This document shows, one piece after another, positions 17,201 to 24,593 of a stretch of DNA of 64,000 nt. The stretch is from JBFWMG01 sp050251715. GTDB taxonomy: Bacteria > Desulfobacterota > Desulfovibrionia > Desulfovibrionales > Desulfovibrionaceae. The stretch covers positions 202,566 to 266,565 of the forward strand of contig JBFWMG010000002.1 of the NCBI GenBank assembly GCA_050251715.1, in the 5' to 3' direction. The notes beneath the pieces are model-generated. The model was given only the letters and a program-made list of their open reading frames with translations. It ran no database searches and was not told the DNA's origin. A program made the position numbers and the translations under genes. The first letter of the stretch is position 1, and each line of letters begins with the position of its first letter.

Positions 17201-20200
17201 TGGAGCGCGGCCTGTCGCCGGACCTCAAGTTGCTTGGCCCGCTGTCCACCATGAAGCGCTGGCTCTTTGACCTGCACGCGGCGGCGTCGGCCCTGGGGGT
17301 GCCCGGACAGGAGCATATCGCCCGCCTGGAGGCCCGCCACGCCGACCCCATGTTTTCCGGCGAACTGCTGGCCATTGACCCCGACGCCCAACCGCTCCGT
17401 CCGGAAGACATCGCCAGTTACGATCAGCTTGCCTCCGAGGCGCGCCGCCGCGTGGCCGCGCGCCTGGACGCCGAGCGCAGCCGCAACGAGGCGCAGATGC
17501 TCGCGGGCTGGCGGCAGAGAGGGCGCGAGGTGGCGGACAGCGACCCGGTGCAGCAGGCCATGGCCGATATCGTGGCGCGCGGGGGGATCAACCATGCCGC
17601 CCTGATGGGGATGTTCGACGCGGAAACCGTTAAGGAACTCATGCGCAAGCGCCCCGGCATCGTGTGCAAGGACGCTGCCTATGGCCCCGACGTGCTGGCC
17701 ACGGAACGCGGGTTCTACGATGGGGGCGAGGCCATGATCCAGGCGTTCCTGGACGCGCCCACCAAGGCGCAGATCGTGGCCGACTATGTGGAAGGCCAGT
17801 GGCGTATCCACTCCGGACCTGACAGTGACAGGGGCATGGACCTTATGCTGGAGGAAATCGACGCGGAGATGGATATTCTTGCCGAGATGACCGGAAAGTA
17901 TAAGCCGCGCCCCGCCCTGGGACTCAAGAAGGCCATCCGCGAGAACACCGGGCAAATCAAGGTGAGTGAGACCGTGACTGAGCGCGAGGCCCTGCGAGCC
18001 GCGTTCACCAAAGCCGCCCAGGCGAGCCGCAAGGCCTTTGCCGAAGGCCGCAGGGATGGCGCCCTGGCCGAAAAGATTAAGCAGCGCGAGATTGCCCAGC
18101 GCATGCGCGACAAAAAGGCCGCGTCGCAAGAGGTGGAGCAGATTCGCGGCCAGCTCGCCCGGGTGCTCAAGGACGAGGCCTTGCCCCGCGAGTACAAGGC
18201 CAGGCTGCGCGAATACCTGTCCCGTTTCGACATGGTGAAAACCAGCAAGCAGGGCCAATACCGCACCGACTCGCTACGCGAATGGCTGGCCCGCAAAGAG
18301 GCCCAGGGAGAAACCGTCTACATTCCAGCGGATCAGCTCGACCGCCTGGGCCGCATCGCCTACCGCGACATGACCATGGAGCAGCTGCGCGAGGTGCGCG
18401 ACACCGTGCAGATGATCGTCAAGCTGGGCAGGCTCAAGAACACGCTTATAGCAGGTAAGCGCCAGCGCGATTTTGAACAGGTGCTTGGCACGGTCACCGA
18501 CCGCATCTATGCCACATCCAAGCCAGGCAAGGGCGGTGGCGGGCTGCCCCAAGCGCCTTCGCAACGCAAGCTGTCACCGTTCGCCAAATTCGTTGCCGAG
18601 GTTTCTGAGTACCACGCGGAAATCCTGAAGCCGGAATTCATCATTCGCAATCTGGACGGGTTTGAGGACATGGGCCCGGTATGGTCCGAACTGTTCCAGC
18701 CCATCAAGAAGGCCGAGGACGCCGAGCTGGCCATGGCGGAAAAGGTGTTCAAGGAGCTGGCCTTTGCCTTTGACGGCCTGGAAGGAGCGTGGGCAAAACG
18801 GTCCTACTTGATCGGTGGAGTGCCACAGCGCCTGACCAAGGAAGAGATGGTCATGGTGGCGCTCAACTCTGGCAACGAGGGCAACCGCGCCGCACTGCGG
18901 GCCGGGTTCAAATGGTCCGACGATCAGATTGACGCCATTGTGGGCAGACTGGATAACCGGGAGCAGCAGCTTGTGCGCGACGTGTGGAGGGTCATCGACC
19001 GCCGCTTCTCCGCTTTGTCCGGGGTGTACTATGATCTGACCGGCTGCGAATTGCGCAAGGTGGAGGGCGATTATTTCCCCCTGATGTTCGACCGGGAACT
19101 GTCGTGGCGGGCCGACCGCAACGCGGCGGAACAGGAGGCGCGCGACTTTTTTGCCACCGCCTACGCCAAGCCCAAGACGGAAAGCGGGTTCACTACCACG
19201 CGCGTGGGCGGCAAAATGCCCCCGTTGCTATCGTTCAACGTCATCACCCGGCATCTGTCCGACACCATCCATTACATCACTCACGCCATCCCGGTGCGCG
19301 ATGTGCAGAAACTGACCAGCCACGCCGCTTTCCGCGCCGCAGTGACCGACACGCGCGGCGCAGAGGTCTATCGGCAGATAACGCCGTGGCTCCAGGAGAT
19401 CGCCAAGCCGCGCCGTGAACCGCTCTCCAAGATCGAGGCGTGGGCCGGGCGGCTGCGGCGCAACACCACCATCGTCATGCTGGGCGCCAAGGTGTCTGTC
19501 GCGGCCAAGCAGTTTCTGTCCTTCACACAGACCATTGATGCCGTGGGGCTGCCGCATTCCTTGCGGGCCTTGTCCTCGTTCTACTCCAGCCCGTGGGAGA
19601 GCGCGGCTTTTGTGGATGCGCGGTCCAAGGCCATGGCCAACCGCCGCACGGCCTGGGACCGGGAGTTGAAGGCCATGTATGACCGCTTTGATCCCAAGGA
19701 GCTGCGCGGGGCCAAGGCTGTCAAGGACGCCTTTTTCGCCATGATCGGCCTGGTGGACGCCGCTGCGACTTATCCCACCTGGCTGGCCGCCTATGCCAAG
19801 GGCATGGAGGCGGAGGGGTGGGACGAGGCCAAGGCCATCGAGTACGCGGACATGATCGTGCGCACCACGCAGCCCACGGCCTCGCCCAAGGATCTGGCGG
19901 CGGTGCAGCGCGGCAGCGAGATGAAGAAATCCCTGACCATGTTCTATTCGTTCTTCTCGGTGTTCGCCAACCGCTTTGGCGAGGCGCACGCTAAGTATGG
20001 CGCGGGGAAGATCTCGCTGCTCGGGCTGATGAAGTCCTATTGGTGGCTGCTGGTCGCGCCCGCTCTGCTGGGAGATATGATCAACAAGCGCCGGCCTGTG
20101 TCCAAGGAGGAGGCCGCCAGGGCCGTGGGGTCGTATCTGGTGGCTGGGCTGCCCTATGTGCGCGACGTGGCCGGGCCGATGATAACCGGATTTGATTATA

Positions 20201-20427
20201 GCGTGAGCCCTACGGTGGAAGGCCCTGAATCGCTCATCACACTTGCCCGCGCCCTGACCAAAGACAAGCCGGAAGGCCGCAAGGTATTGCGCGCCGGCAT
20301 TGATACCGCCGGGTATGTGTGGGGTCTGCCGTCCAAACAGGCCGTCATAACCATGGATGGCCTGCTGGATATGGCCCACGGCAAGACAAACGATCCGACA
20401 CGACTGCTGTTCAAGGAGGCGAAGTAA
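14296..20427 (+). CDS. Giant multidomain ejection protein with polyvalent-type nuclease and zincin-like domains
   Basis: 2,043 residues. The start at ATG 14296 overlaps the previous stop. The N-terminus carries three near-repeats of PDLSFLPD (residues 2-9, 17-24 and 33-40). Residues about 500-620 (INAEDIRHAWERHGPS with H531 and H536, then LWKRVNGYLVAVEATK) resemble the barnase/EndoU/colicin/RelE-like (PBECR) nucleases of phage polyvalent proteins. Residues about 745-830 resemble a zincin metallopeptidase, but the usual HExxH is EEQGVH (765-770), losing the first zinc histidine. Long helices follow, and the C-terminus has hydrophobic segments (ISLLGLMKSYWWLLVAPALL). By position it is the Gp16-type ejected protein; the enzymatic domains would enter the host with the DNA. 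Confidence 0.7.
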   Translation: MPDLSFLPDQPGASATPDLSFLPDKPGQGERATDLSFLPDAAQERSAAPVAPAVLANDSGGPALRQGDAPSFWTRMMDSMRDTSAERARADNAVSMHEALAGEGKPLPIAEAFARHDELSSELGLRGQPTNAKMLELGLGAGLMSTTLGASAPLHMLGKLGVGLAEYAALGEAVSFIDAKARGNAYQFGQPKGLGDYVLPETPTTGAALVVEMADFIAKGGVIHALNKSVAGLGDKALTTLIRQKSVEYNMPRTVFIDAEKVKEVLRTGEGDAPQGVTPEELDLINTLGNGLRDAVHNGVDIEVPVEQVVTWADRPWWRLVKGMVKASPYERVTVTRPGEPSARGRQGMIPERTGEARTPEDVREDLNGPEGWAGREEPAADADAEIAAKLHEEFNRIRARSGGAVPEEIQVQPDQDAQAISPRSGHAAHFYQKRAEEVAAELNALGAKAEAVEVGPKKWQVMLHEGVSMPAAQMREAIGGMVDSVTRGKSAPPLYHGVVGPELAARLRIEGNLEGVLGYRRVINAEDIRHAWERHGPSARQATNLLPVTKDDFLLLPDLLESPDYIGQGNPGSVQLWKRVNGYLVAVEATKAKKGKLEFRTLWKVSRGNVRIEDGRPVVVQPGDAIAPGVLNAPARLARRPEETSSERHQATTAQSIIGEENAEGKPIAGERGKPIKGKAHLAEGGGYGMPMADVEAALASLQAAAPRALPLHVHQSIADAPASVQALVAEQPGPVAAIWDGQGVHLFADHIPSPEAALDIWIEEQGVHQGLRTFFANDADAVVWLEEVAKTLGKDGLSELADIYNLDLSNPDDILIAAEEAIGRIAARIDLGQDLSEPERTAWQRFVELVKDWLRKLGARFTLAEEELERQVARIVRSIFEPGDAAGADALPARAHVRPPKEETAYLLELFKRGDTTTTIRSAAGILRRYLGPKEREAMNAWAGAASSDDWSPKAEAALADLFTYYMERGLSPDLKLLGPLSTMKRWLFDLHAAASALGVPGQEHIARLEARHADPMFSGELLAIDPDAQPLRPEDIASYDQLASEARRRVAARLDAERSRNEAQMLAGWRQRGREVADSDPVQQAMADIVARGGINHAALMGMFDAETVKELMRKRPGIVCKDAAYGPDVLATERGFYDGGEAMIQAFLDAPTKAQIVADYVEGQWRIHSGPDSDRGMDLMLEEIDAEMDILAEMTGKYKPRPALGLKKAIRENTGQIKVSETVTEREALRAAFTKAAQASRKAFAEGRRDGALAEKIKQREIAQRMRDKKAASQEVEQIRGQLARVLKDEALPREYKARLREYLSRFDMVKTSKQGQYRTDSLREWLARKEAQGETVYIPADQLDRLGRIAYRDMTMEQLREVRDTVQMIVKLGRLKNTLIAGKRQRDFEQVLGTVTDRIYATSKPGKGGGGLPQAPSQRKLSPFAKFVAEVSEYHAEILKPEFIIRNLDGFEDMGPVWSELFQPIKKAEDAELAMAEKVFKELAFAFDGLEGAWAKRSYLIGGVPQRLTKEEMVMVALNSGNEGNRAALRAGFKWSDDQIDAIVGRLDNREQQLVRDVWRVIDRRFSALSGVYYDLTGCELRKVEGDYFPLMFDRELSWRADRNAAEQEARDFFATAYAKPKTESGFTTTRVGGKMPPLLSFNVITRHLSDTIHYITHAIPVRDVQKLTSHAAFRAAVTDTRGAEVYRQITPWLQEIAKPRREPLSKIEAWAGRLRRNTTIVMLGAKVSVAAKQFLSFTQTIDAVGLPHSLRALSSFYSSPWESAAFVDARSKAMANRRTAWDRELKAMYDRFDPKELRGAKAVKDAFFAMIGLVDAAATYPTWLAAYAKGMEAEGWDEAKAIEYADMIVRTTQPTASPKDLAAVQRGSEMKKSLTMFYSFFSVFANRFGEAHAKYGAGKISLLGLMKSYWWLLVAPALLGDMINKRRPVSKEEAARAVGSYLVAGLPYVRDVAGPMITGFDYSVSPTVEGPESLITLARALTKDKPEGRKVLRAGIDTAGYVWGLPSKQAVITMDGLLDMAHGKTNDPTRLLFKEAK

Positions 20428-22712
20428 TGGCGATCGAGACGAAAGAGGCGACAAAGATTTATGCGGGCAACGGGAGCAGCACGAGCTTCGCCTTTCCTTA
20501 CCGCTTTGACAAGAGCGGGGACCTGCGGGTTGTGTTGACCAGGGTTGACGGCGTCGAAGTGACCTTGGTGCAGGATACGGACTATACCGTAACCGGAGCG
20601 GGAGCAGACCAGGGAGGTACGTTGGAATTTCCTGCGGCGAGTTCGGCGAGTTCCGTGCTGGCCGTGGGCCAGAAACTGACCGTTGCCAGAAACCCAGACA
20701 TTGTGCAGGGGCGGAGCTTTGGGGGAGCGGATATTTTTGATCCTAAAGAGTATGAGGCGGCCCTGGACCTTTTGACCATGATCGACCAGGCCCAGGAGGA
20801 AAAGCTGGGCCGCGCCGTCAAATCCGCCCTCTCGTCCGGCCTGGACAACCTGGAGCTGCCCATGGCCAGCCCCGGCGCGGCCCTGGTGTGGAACGCGGCG
20901 GGCAGCGGGCTTGCCAACAGCGCCATCGGCGGCATTCCAGGCAATGTAACCGCAGCGGCGGCCAGCGCCGCAGCGGCGGCGGCAGCGCAGGCCAAGGCCG
21001 CGAAATGGGCGCAGGAGGCCGAGGGCGTGGCCGTGGAACCCGGCAAGTACAGCGCCTATCACTGGGCGCGCCAGGCCCGCGCCATTGCCGAGGACGGCCT
21101 GGACGCCTACCGCACGCCCGCGCCGCAGCTTTCGGGCGCGGCCACGCAGACAGAATACCTGGACGCGGTGGTGACCATCGCCAACCACGACGCGGACGCG
21201 GCCTATGCCGTGGACGTGACGGGCGGCACGTTTGCGCGCGACGGCGACGCCATCACCTGGACCATGCCCGCCGTGGCTGCGGACACGGACCACATGCTGG
21301 CCGTGTTCGCCACCCGGGCCGGCGAACTGCGCTCGGAAACAACGGAACACTGGATCACGGTCGTGGCCATCCCCATCGTGTCCGACGACACCGTGCTCTT
21401 TGGCGCGGACACCGTGGCTGCGGACTGGCCGTGGGCCTTGAGCGCGGCGGCGTACAGCGACACCGAGTCCCAGGACGCGGAAGAGACGGACTGGCTGACC
21501 GTGCAGACGGCTGTGGACCTGGCCCTGACCAGCCTGACCGTGGACGGCGCCAGCACCGTGTCCAGCCTGGTCCTCACCGGCGCAGCCATCACCGAGGGTG
21601 ACTACCTTCTGATCAACGATGGTGCCCTCGGCACCGACCTGGAGGCCATCCAGGTGGGGTCTGTTACCGGAACCGGCCCCTACACCTGCACCATCTCCCC
21701 GGCGCTTGCCGCCGTCCCTGACACGGTGTTTTACGTCGGCGCCACGGAACCCGTGCTCATGCTCGCCACGGGCAACGACGGCGAGACGCTGCACCCGGAA
21801 CTCGACCTGACGTTTGAGAGTGCGACGACCACCTCGGTGGTGGTCTCTTCGGACACACGACTCGCTGTTCTCAACGCCTACGCCAGCAACGCCAACAGTG
21901 CGTTCTACGTGACCGTGGGCGGCAGCCCGGTTGAGATCGTACCCACCCTGATCGAAGAGGACACGATTGGAGGCGATACCGGAACGGATGAAGTCTATGA
22001 CGGCTCCGGTGATGGGTTTGCCTATGACACGTATCTTTCCGACGCCGTGAACATGCGCAGCCGCATTGCGGCGGACTTCTTCCCCATGAGCGTCACGAAA
22101 ATCAAGGTGGCGTTCCAGGCGAACAGCACCACCACCTATCAGAACGTGTATGTCGGCAACGCAACCGCCGCCGCCAACAGCCTGTCGTTCGACGCCACGC
22201 CGACACACCTCCTGTTCAGTGGCGTCAACAGCGCATCCATCGGGACAACGCCCGTCTACACCGACCTGACGGACGTGGAACTCGACCCGTCCAAGCCTGT
22301 CATTGTGGCTGCGTATGTGGGGGGCGCGCCCAATCGGTACGCCAAGTCCGGATGGGAATACAACCGCGTGACGGATGTGGGCAACGATGTACTGGCAACA
22401 ACCATTGCGGGAACGGGGAATGGCAAAGTCATGTTCGCCAAGATCTACGTGGAGATGGAGGACGCATCCACGTACGAATACACCCTGACCATCCCGGAAC
22501 AGGCCGCCGCACCCACGGCCATTGCCAAGAAGACGTGCTTTGCGGATACGGCCACCGCTGGCTACGAGAACCAGGGCAACGGCGTGGTGCGCGTGACGAG
22601 CGGGGAAACGGACATTCTGGAGGGTTTCCGCGCCGTGGCCATGGGCGTGGCCAACCTGGGCGGCGCGGGCATTGACGCGGGCCGCATCAACCTGTGGAAG
22701 GAGGGAGCGTGA
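20427..22712 (+). CDS. Tail fibre protein with T7-fibre-type N-terminus
   Basis: 761 residues from ATG 20427, which overlaps the previous TAA by one base and follows AAGGAGG. The first 130 residues (FAFPYRFDKSGDLRVVLTRV, DIFDPKEYEAALDLLTMIDQ) match the virion-attachment domain of T7-type fibres. An alanine-rich helix follows (around residues 170-200), then an Ig-like beta domain and long beta-rich shaft or tip repeats. The C-terminus shows no C-type lectin domain of the kind diversified in BPP-1. It should bind the host surface receptor. Confidence 0.75.
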   Translation: MAIETKEATKIYAGNGSSTSFAFPYRFDKSGDLRVVLTRVDGVEVTLVQDTDYTVTGAGADQGGTLEFPAASSASSVLAVGQKLTVARNPDIVQGRSFGGADIFDPKEYEAALDLLTMIDQAQEEKLGRAVKSALSSGLDNLELPMASPGAALVWNAAGSGLANSAIGGIPGNVTAAAASAAAAAAAQAKAAKWAQEAEGVAVEPGKYSAYHWARQARAIAEDGLDAYRTPAPQLSGAATQTEYLDAVVTIANHDADAAYAVDVTGGTFARDGDAITWTMPAVAADTDHMLAVFATRAGELRSETTEHWITVVAIPIVSDDTVLFGADTVAADWPWALSAAAYSDTESQDAEETDWLTVQTAVDLALTSLTVDGASTVSSLVLTGAAITEGDYLLINDGALGTDLEAIQVGSVTGTGPYTCTISPALAAVPDTVFYVGATEPVLMLATGNDGETLHPELDLTFESATTTSVVVSSDTRLAVLNAYASNANSAFYVTVGGSPVEIVPTLIEEDTIGGDTGTDEVYDGSGDGFAYDTYLSDAVNMRSRIAADFFPMSVTKIKVAFQANSTTTYQNVYVGNATAAANSLSFDATPTHLLFSGVNSASIGTTPVYTDLTDVELDPSKPVIVAAYVGGAPNRYAKSGWEYNRVTDVGNDVLATTIAGTGNGKVMFAKIYVEMEDASTYEYTLTIPEQAAAPTAIAKKTCFADTATAGYENQGNGVVRVTSGETDILEGFRAVAMGVANLGGAGIDAGRINLWKEGA

Positions 22713-22882
22713 TGGAAACCATCATCGAACGGACCGGGGCGCGCCGCCTGACCCGGCGGCCCATGCGCATCATAGACGGCGGCAGGATCAGCGCCGCGTC
22801 GCGGGCGGAACTGGACGCCTGCACCACCGTGGCCGACGTGGTGGCGTGGCTGAAGCGGGTGCTGCTGGGAGAAAGTGAATAG
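22712..22882 (+). CDS. Small basic phage protein at the end of the late operon
   Basis: 56 residues; ATG at 22712 overlaps the fibre stop codon, with GGAGGGAG upstream. It is rich in Arg at the N-terminus (ERTGARRLTRRPMRIIDGG) and ends in a helix (LDACTTVADVVAWLKRVLLG). Possibly a fibre assembly factor by position, but not recognised. It is the last prophage gene in the window. Confidence 0.5.
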   Translation: METIIERTGARRLTRRPMRIIDGGRISAASRAELDACTTVADVVAWLKRVLLGESE

Positions 22883-23034
22883 AACGTAAATGGGGATGGG
22901 GGCCGCGAGAACAGAGCCATCCCAGGAGGCCTCAGGGGCGAAATAGAGGAGAGAGGGCGCGGCGTCCGTATGAGCACCTTGTATGAGCAAAAAAGAAGGG
23001 GGTTACGATTTAGTTCGTAACCCCCTGTAATCTC
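22883..23034. other. Prophage-chromosome junction region
   Basis: 152 bp with no gene. It holds a direct repeat gtatgagca (about 22968 and 22981) and the tRNA terminator. If the phage integrated in the tRNA-Pro 3' end, the right attachment site should lie in or next to this region; no second copy of the tRNA 3' sequence is present in the window to prove it. Confidence 0.4.
22998..23025 (-). terminator. Terminator of tRNA-Pro
   Basis: Perfect 11-bp stem GGGGGTTACGA (22998-23008) with TCGTAACCCCC (23015-23025) and a 6-nt loop, 10 bp beyond the tRNA 3' end. On the minus strand it is followed by CTTCTTTTTTG, giving a good intrinsic terminator for leftward transcription. Confidence 0.8.
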
Positions 23035-23111
23035 TGGTCGGGATGACTGGATTTGAACCAGCGGTCTCTGCGTCCCGAACGCAGCGCTCTACCAGACTGA
23101 GCCACATCCCG
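23035..23111 (-). tRNA. tRNA-Pro, anticodon CGG
   Basis: 77 bases including an encoded CCA end. On the minus strand it starts CGGGATGTGGCTCAG and has the anticodon stem-loop CTGCG-TTCGGGA-CGCAG, giving anticodon CGG (reads CCG). The T arm contains GGTTCAAATCC. The acceptor stem CGGGATG pairs with CATCCCG. Its 3' end points towards the prophage, the usual side for phage integration. Confidence 0.95.
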
Positions 23112-23453
23112 TTTCGTGGAGAGGTGGTCTATAGCCCATGCCTTCTTGGCTTGGCAAGAGGGAAATGCCTATGAACGGTGAAAAAAAGAGGCTTTTTTTA
23201 CGGGTTGAAATAGCTTACCATGCAATGTGACGCGTGCCGTGCAGTGCACGGCGGGCGGGGAACTTGCTGCGAGAGTTCAATGTGTCCGCATGGATGGACA
23301 AGGGGTCGTGTCTGTGCCATATACTGGCTTAAGATGGTGTGTACGGCCCGCGTCCGGGGGCTCCTGTGGTGGAGCGTTCGTCGTGCGCCCGTACATGGCC
23401 CGGCAACCATACCACATGTCGAGGTTCGCAGAATTTTTGCGGAGGAGATGTCA
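23112..23453. promoter_or_regulatory. Upstream region of the chemosensory operon
   Basis: About 340 bp with no convincing gene. It contains an A/T hairpin aaaaaaag/cttttttt at 23181-23199 and a 17-bp palindrome with arms GCCGTGCA (23236-23243) and TGCACGGC (23245-23252), an operator-like site about 200 bp before cheB. Promoters of both the tRNA (leftward) and the cheB operon (rightward) must lie here; none could be assigned firmly. Confidence 0.4.
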
Positions 23454-24533
23454 GTGATTTCAGTAGTCGTAATCGACGATTCAGCCTTCATGCGCAAGGC
23501 TCTCAGTTCCATGCTCGAAAAAGACCCGGAAATCCGGGTCGTCGCCACGGGGCGGGACGGGGAGGAAGGGCTTGAAATGGTGCGCCGCCACAACCCCCAT
23601 GTGGTGACGCTCGATATCGAGATGCCGCGTATGGACGGCCTGACCGCCCTGCGTCACATCATGATGGAAATGCCCCGCCCGGTGCTCATGGTCAGTTCCC
23701 TTACCACCGAAGGCGCCGAGGCCACGCTGAAGGCGTTGGAGCTCGGAGCCGTCGATTTCATCCCCAAGCAGCTGTCCAAGGTTTCTCTTGAAATCGTCAA
23801 GATCGAGGACAACCTGCGGGCCAAGGTCAAGGAAATCGCCCACCGCAAGGTGCGCATGCCGCTCGCCCGCCGTTTGCCCTCGCACGCCGCCGCTGGCGAG
23901 GGACTCCACAGGGCCGACGCCCTTGCCGCACCGTTGGTGCGCCCCGCCACAGGCCGCCTTGTCCGCGATGTCGTGGCCATTGGCGTGTCCACGGGCGGGC
24001 CGCCCGCCGTGCAAAAGGTGCTGGCCGCCCTGCCTGCGGATTTTCCCACGGGCATCCTCATTGCCCAGCACATGCCGGCCGCCTTTACCGGCCCGTTCGC
24101 CAAGCGGCTCGACGGTTCCTGCAAGATCAGCGTCAAGGAAGCCGAGACCGGCGACAAGGTGCTGCCCGGAACCTGCTTCGTCGCCCCGGGCGGCAAGCAT
24201 ATCAAGCTGGGCGGCAAGGGTGGAGGGCTGGAGATCGTGGTCTGCGAAGAACCGGCCGATGCCCTGTACAAGCCCTCGGCCAACGTGCTCATTGGTTCCG
24301 TGGCCGAGCGCATGGGCAAGCGCGCCCTGGGCGTTATTTTGACAGGCATGGGCAATGACGGCATGGAGGGCGTGCGCGCGCTCAAGGAAAAGGGCGGCCG
24401 CGCCCTGGCCCAAAGCGACGCCACCTGTGTGGTGTACGGCATGCCCAAGGCCATTGTGGACGCCAATCTCGCGGACGAAGTTGTCGACTTGGACAACATG
24501 GCTGAAGCCATGTTGGGAAATCTCTATAAATAA
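23454..24533 (+). CDS. cheB: Chemotaxis response regulator protein-glutamate methylesterase CheB
   Basis: 359 residues. The N-terminal receiver domain has the acidic pair D8/D9 and phosphoacceptor D54 (VTLDIEMPRMDG), with K105 in DFIPK. The C-terminal methylesterase has the catalytic triad S179 (GVSTGGPP), H206 (AQHMP) and D302 (GMGNDGMEG). It removes methyl groups from, or deamidates, chemoreceptors. The GTG at 23454 is preferred because it lies 6-8 nt after GGAGGAG; ATG at 23448 would be only 2 nt after the core of that site. First gene of a seven-gene operon. Confidence 0.95.
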   Translation: MISVVVIDDSAFMRKALSSMLEKDPEIRVVATGRDGEEGLEMVRRHNPHVVTLDIEMPRMDGLTALRHIMMEMPRPVLMVSSLTTEGAEATLKALELGAVDFIPKQLSKVSLEIVKIEDNLRAKVKEIAHRKVRMPLARRLPSHAAAGEGLHRADALAAPLVRPATGRLVRDVVAIGVSTGGPPAVQKVLAALPADFPTGILIAQHMPAAFTGPFAKRLDGSCKISVKEAETGDKVLPGTCFVAPGGKHIKLGGKGGGLEIVVCEEPADALYKPSANVLIGSVAERMGKRALGVILTGMGNDGMEGVRALKEKGGRALAQSDATCVVYGMPKAIVDANLADEVVDLDNMAEAMLGNLYK

Positions 24534-24593
24534 CGCCGCTGCTGGGGGCGGTGCCACCTGCCCCGTCGGGCAATAACCTTTCCGGGTGGAGCG

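Noticed and set aside
20427..23034. A diversity-generating retroelement as in phage BPP-1
   Set aside because: No reverse transcriptase frame, no template/variable repeat pair and no lectin-type fibre end were found in the region.
23181..23199. The A/T hairpin between tRNA-Pro and cheB as a terminator
   Set aside because: It lies upstream of both divergent genes with nothing to terminate, and the stem has a single GC pair.
23245..23275. A sigma54-type promoter (GG-N10-GC in a GGCGGGGAACTTGC context) upstream of cheB
   Set aside because: The GG/GC spacing fits, but the -24 side lacks TGGCAC and the region is G-rich enough for chance; no enhancer or regulator evidence.
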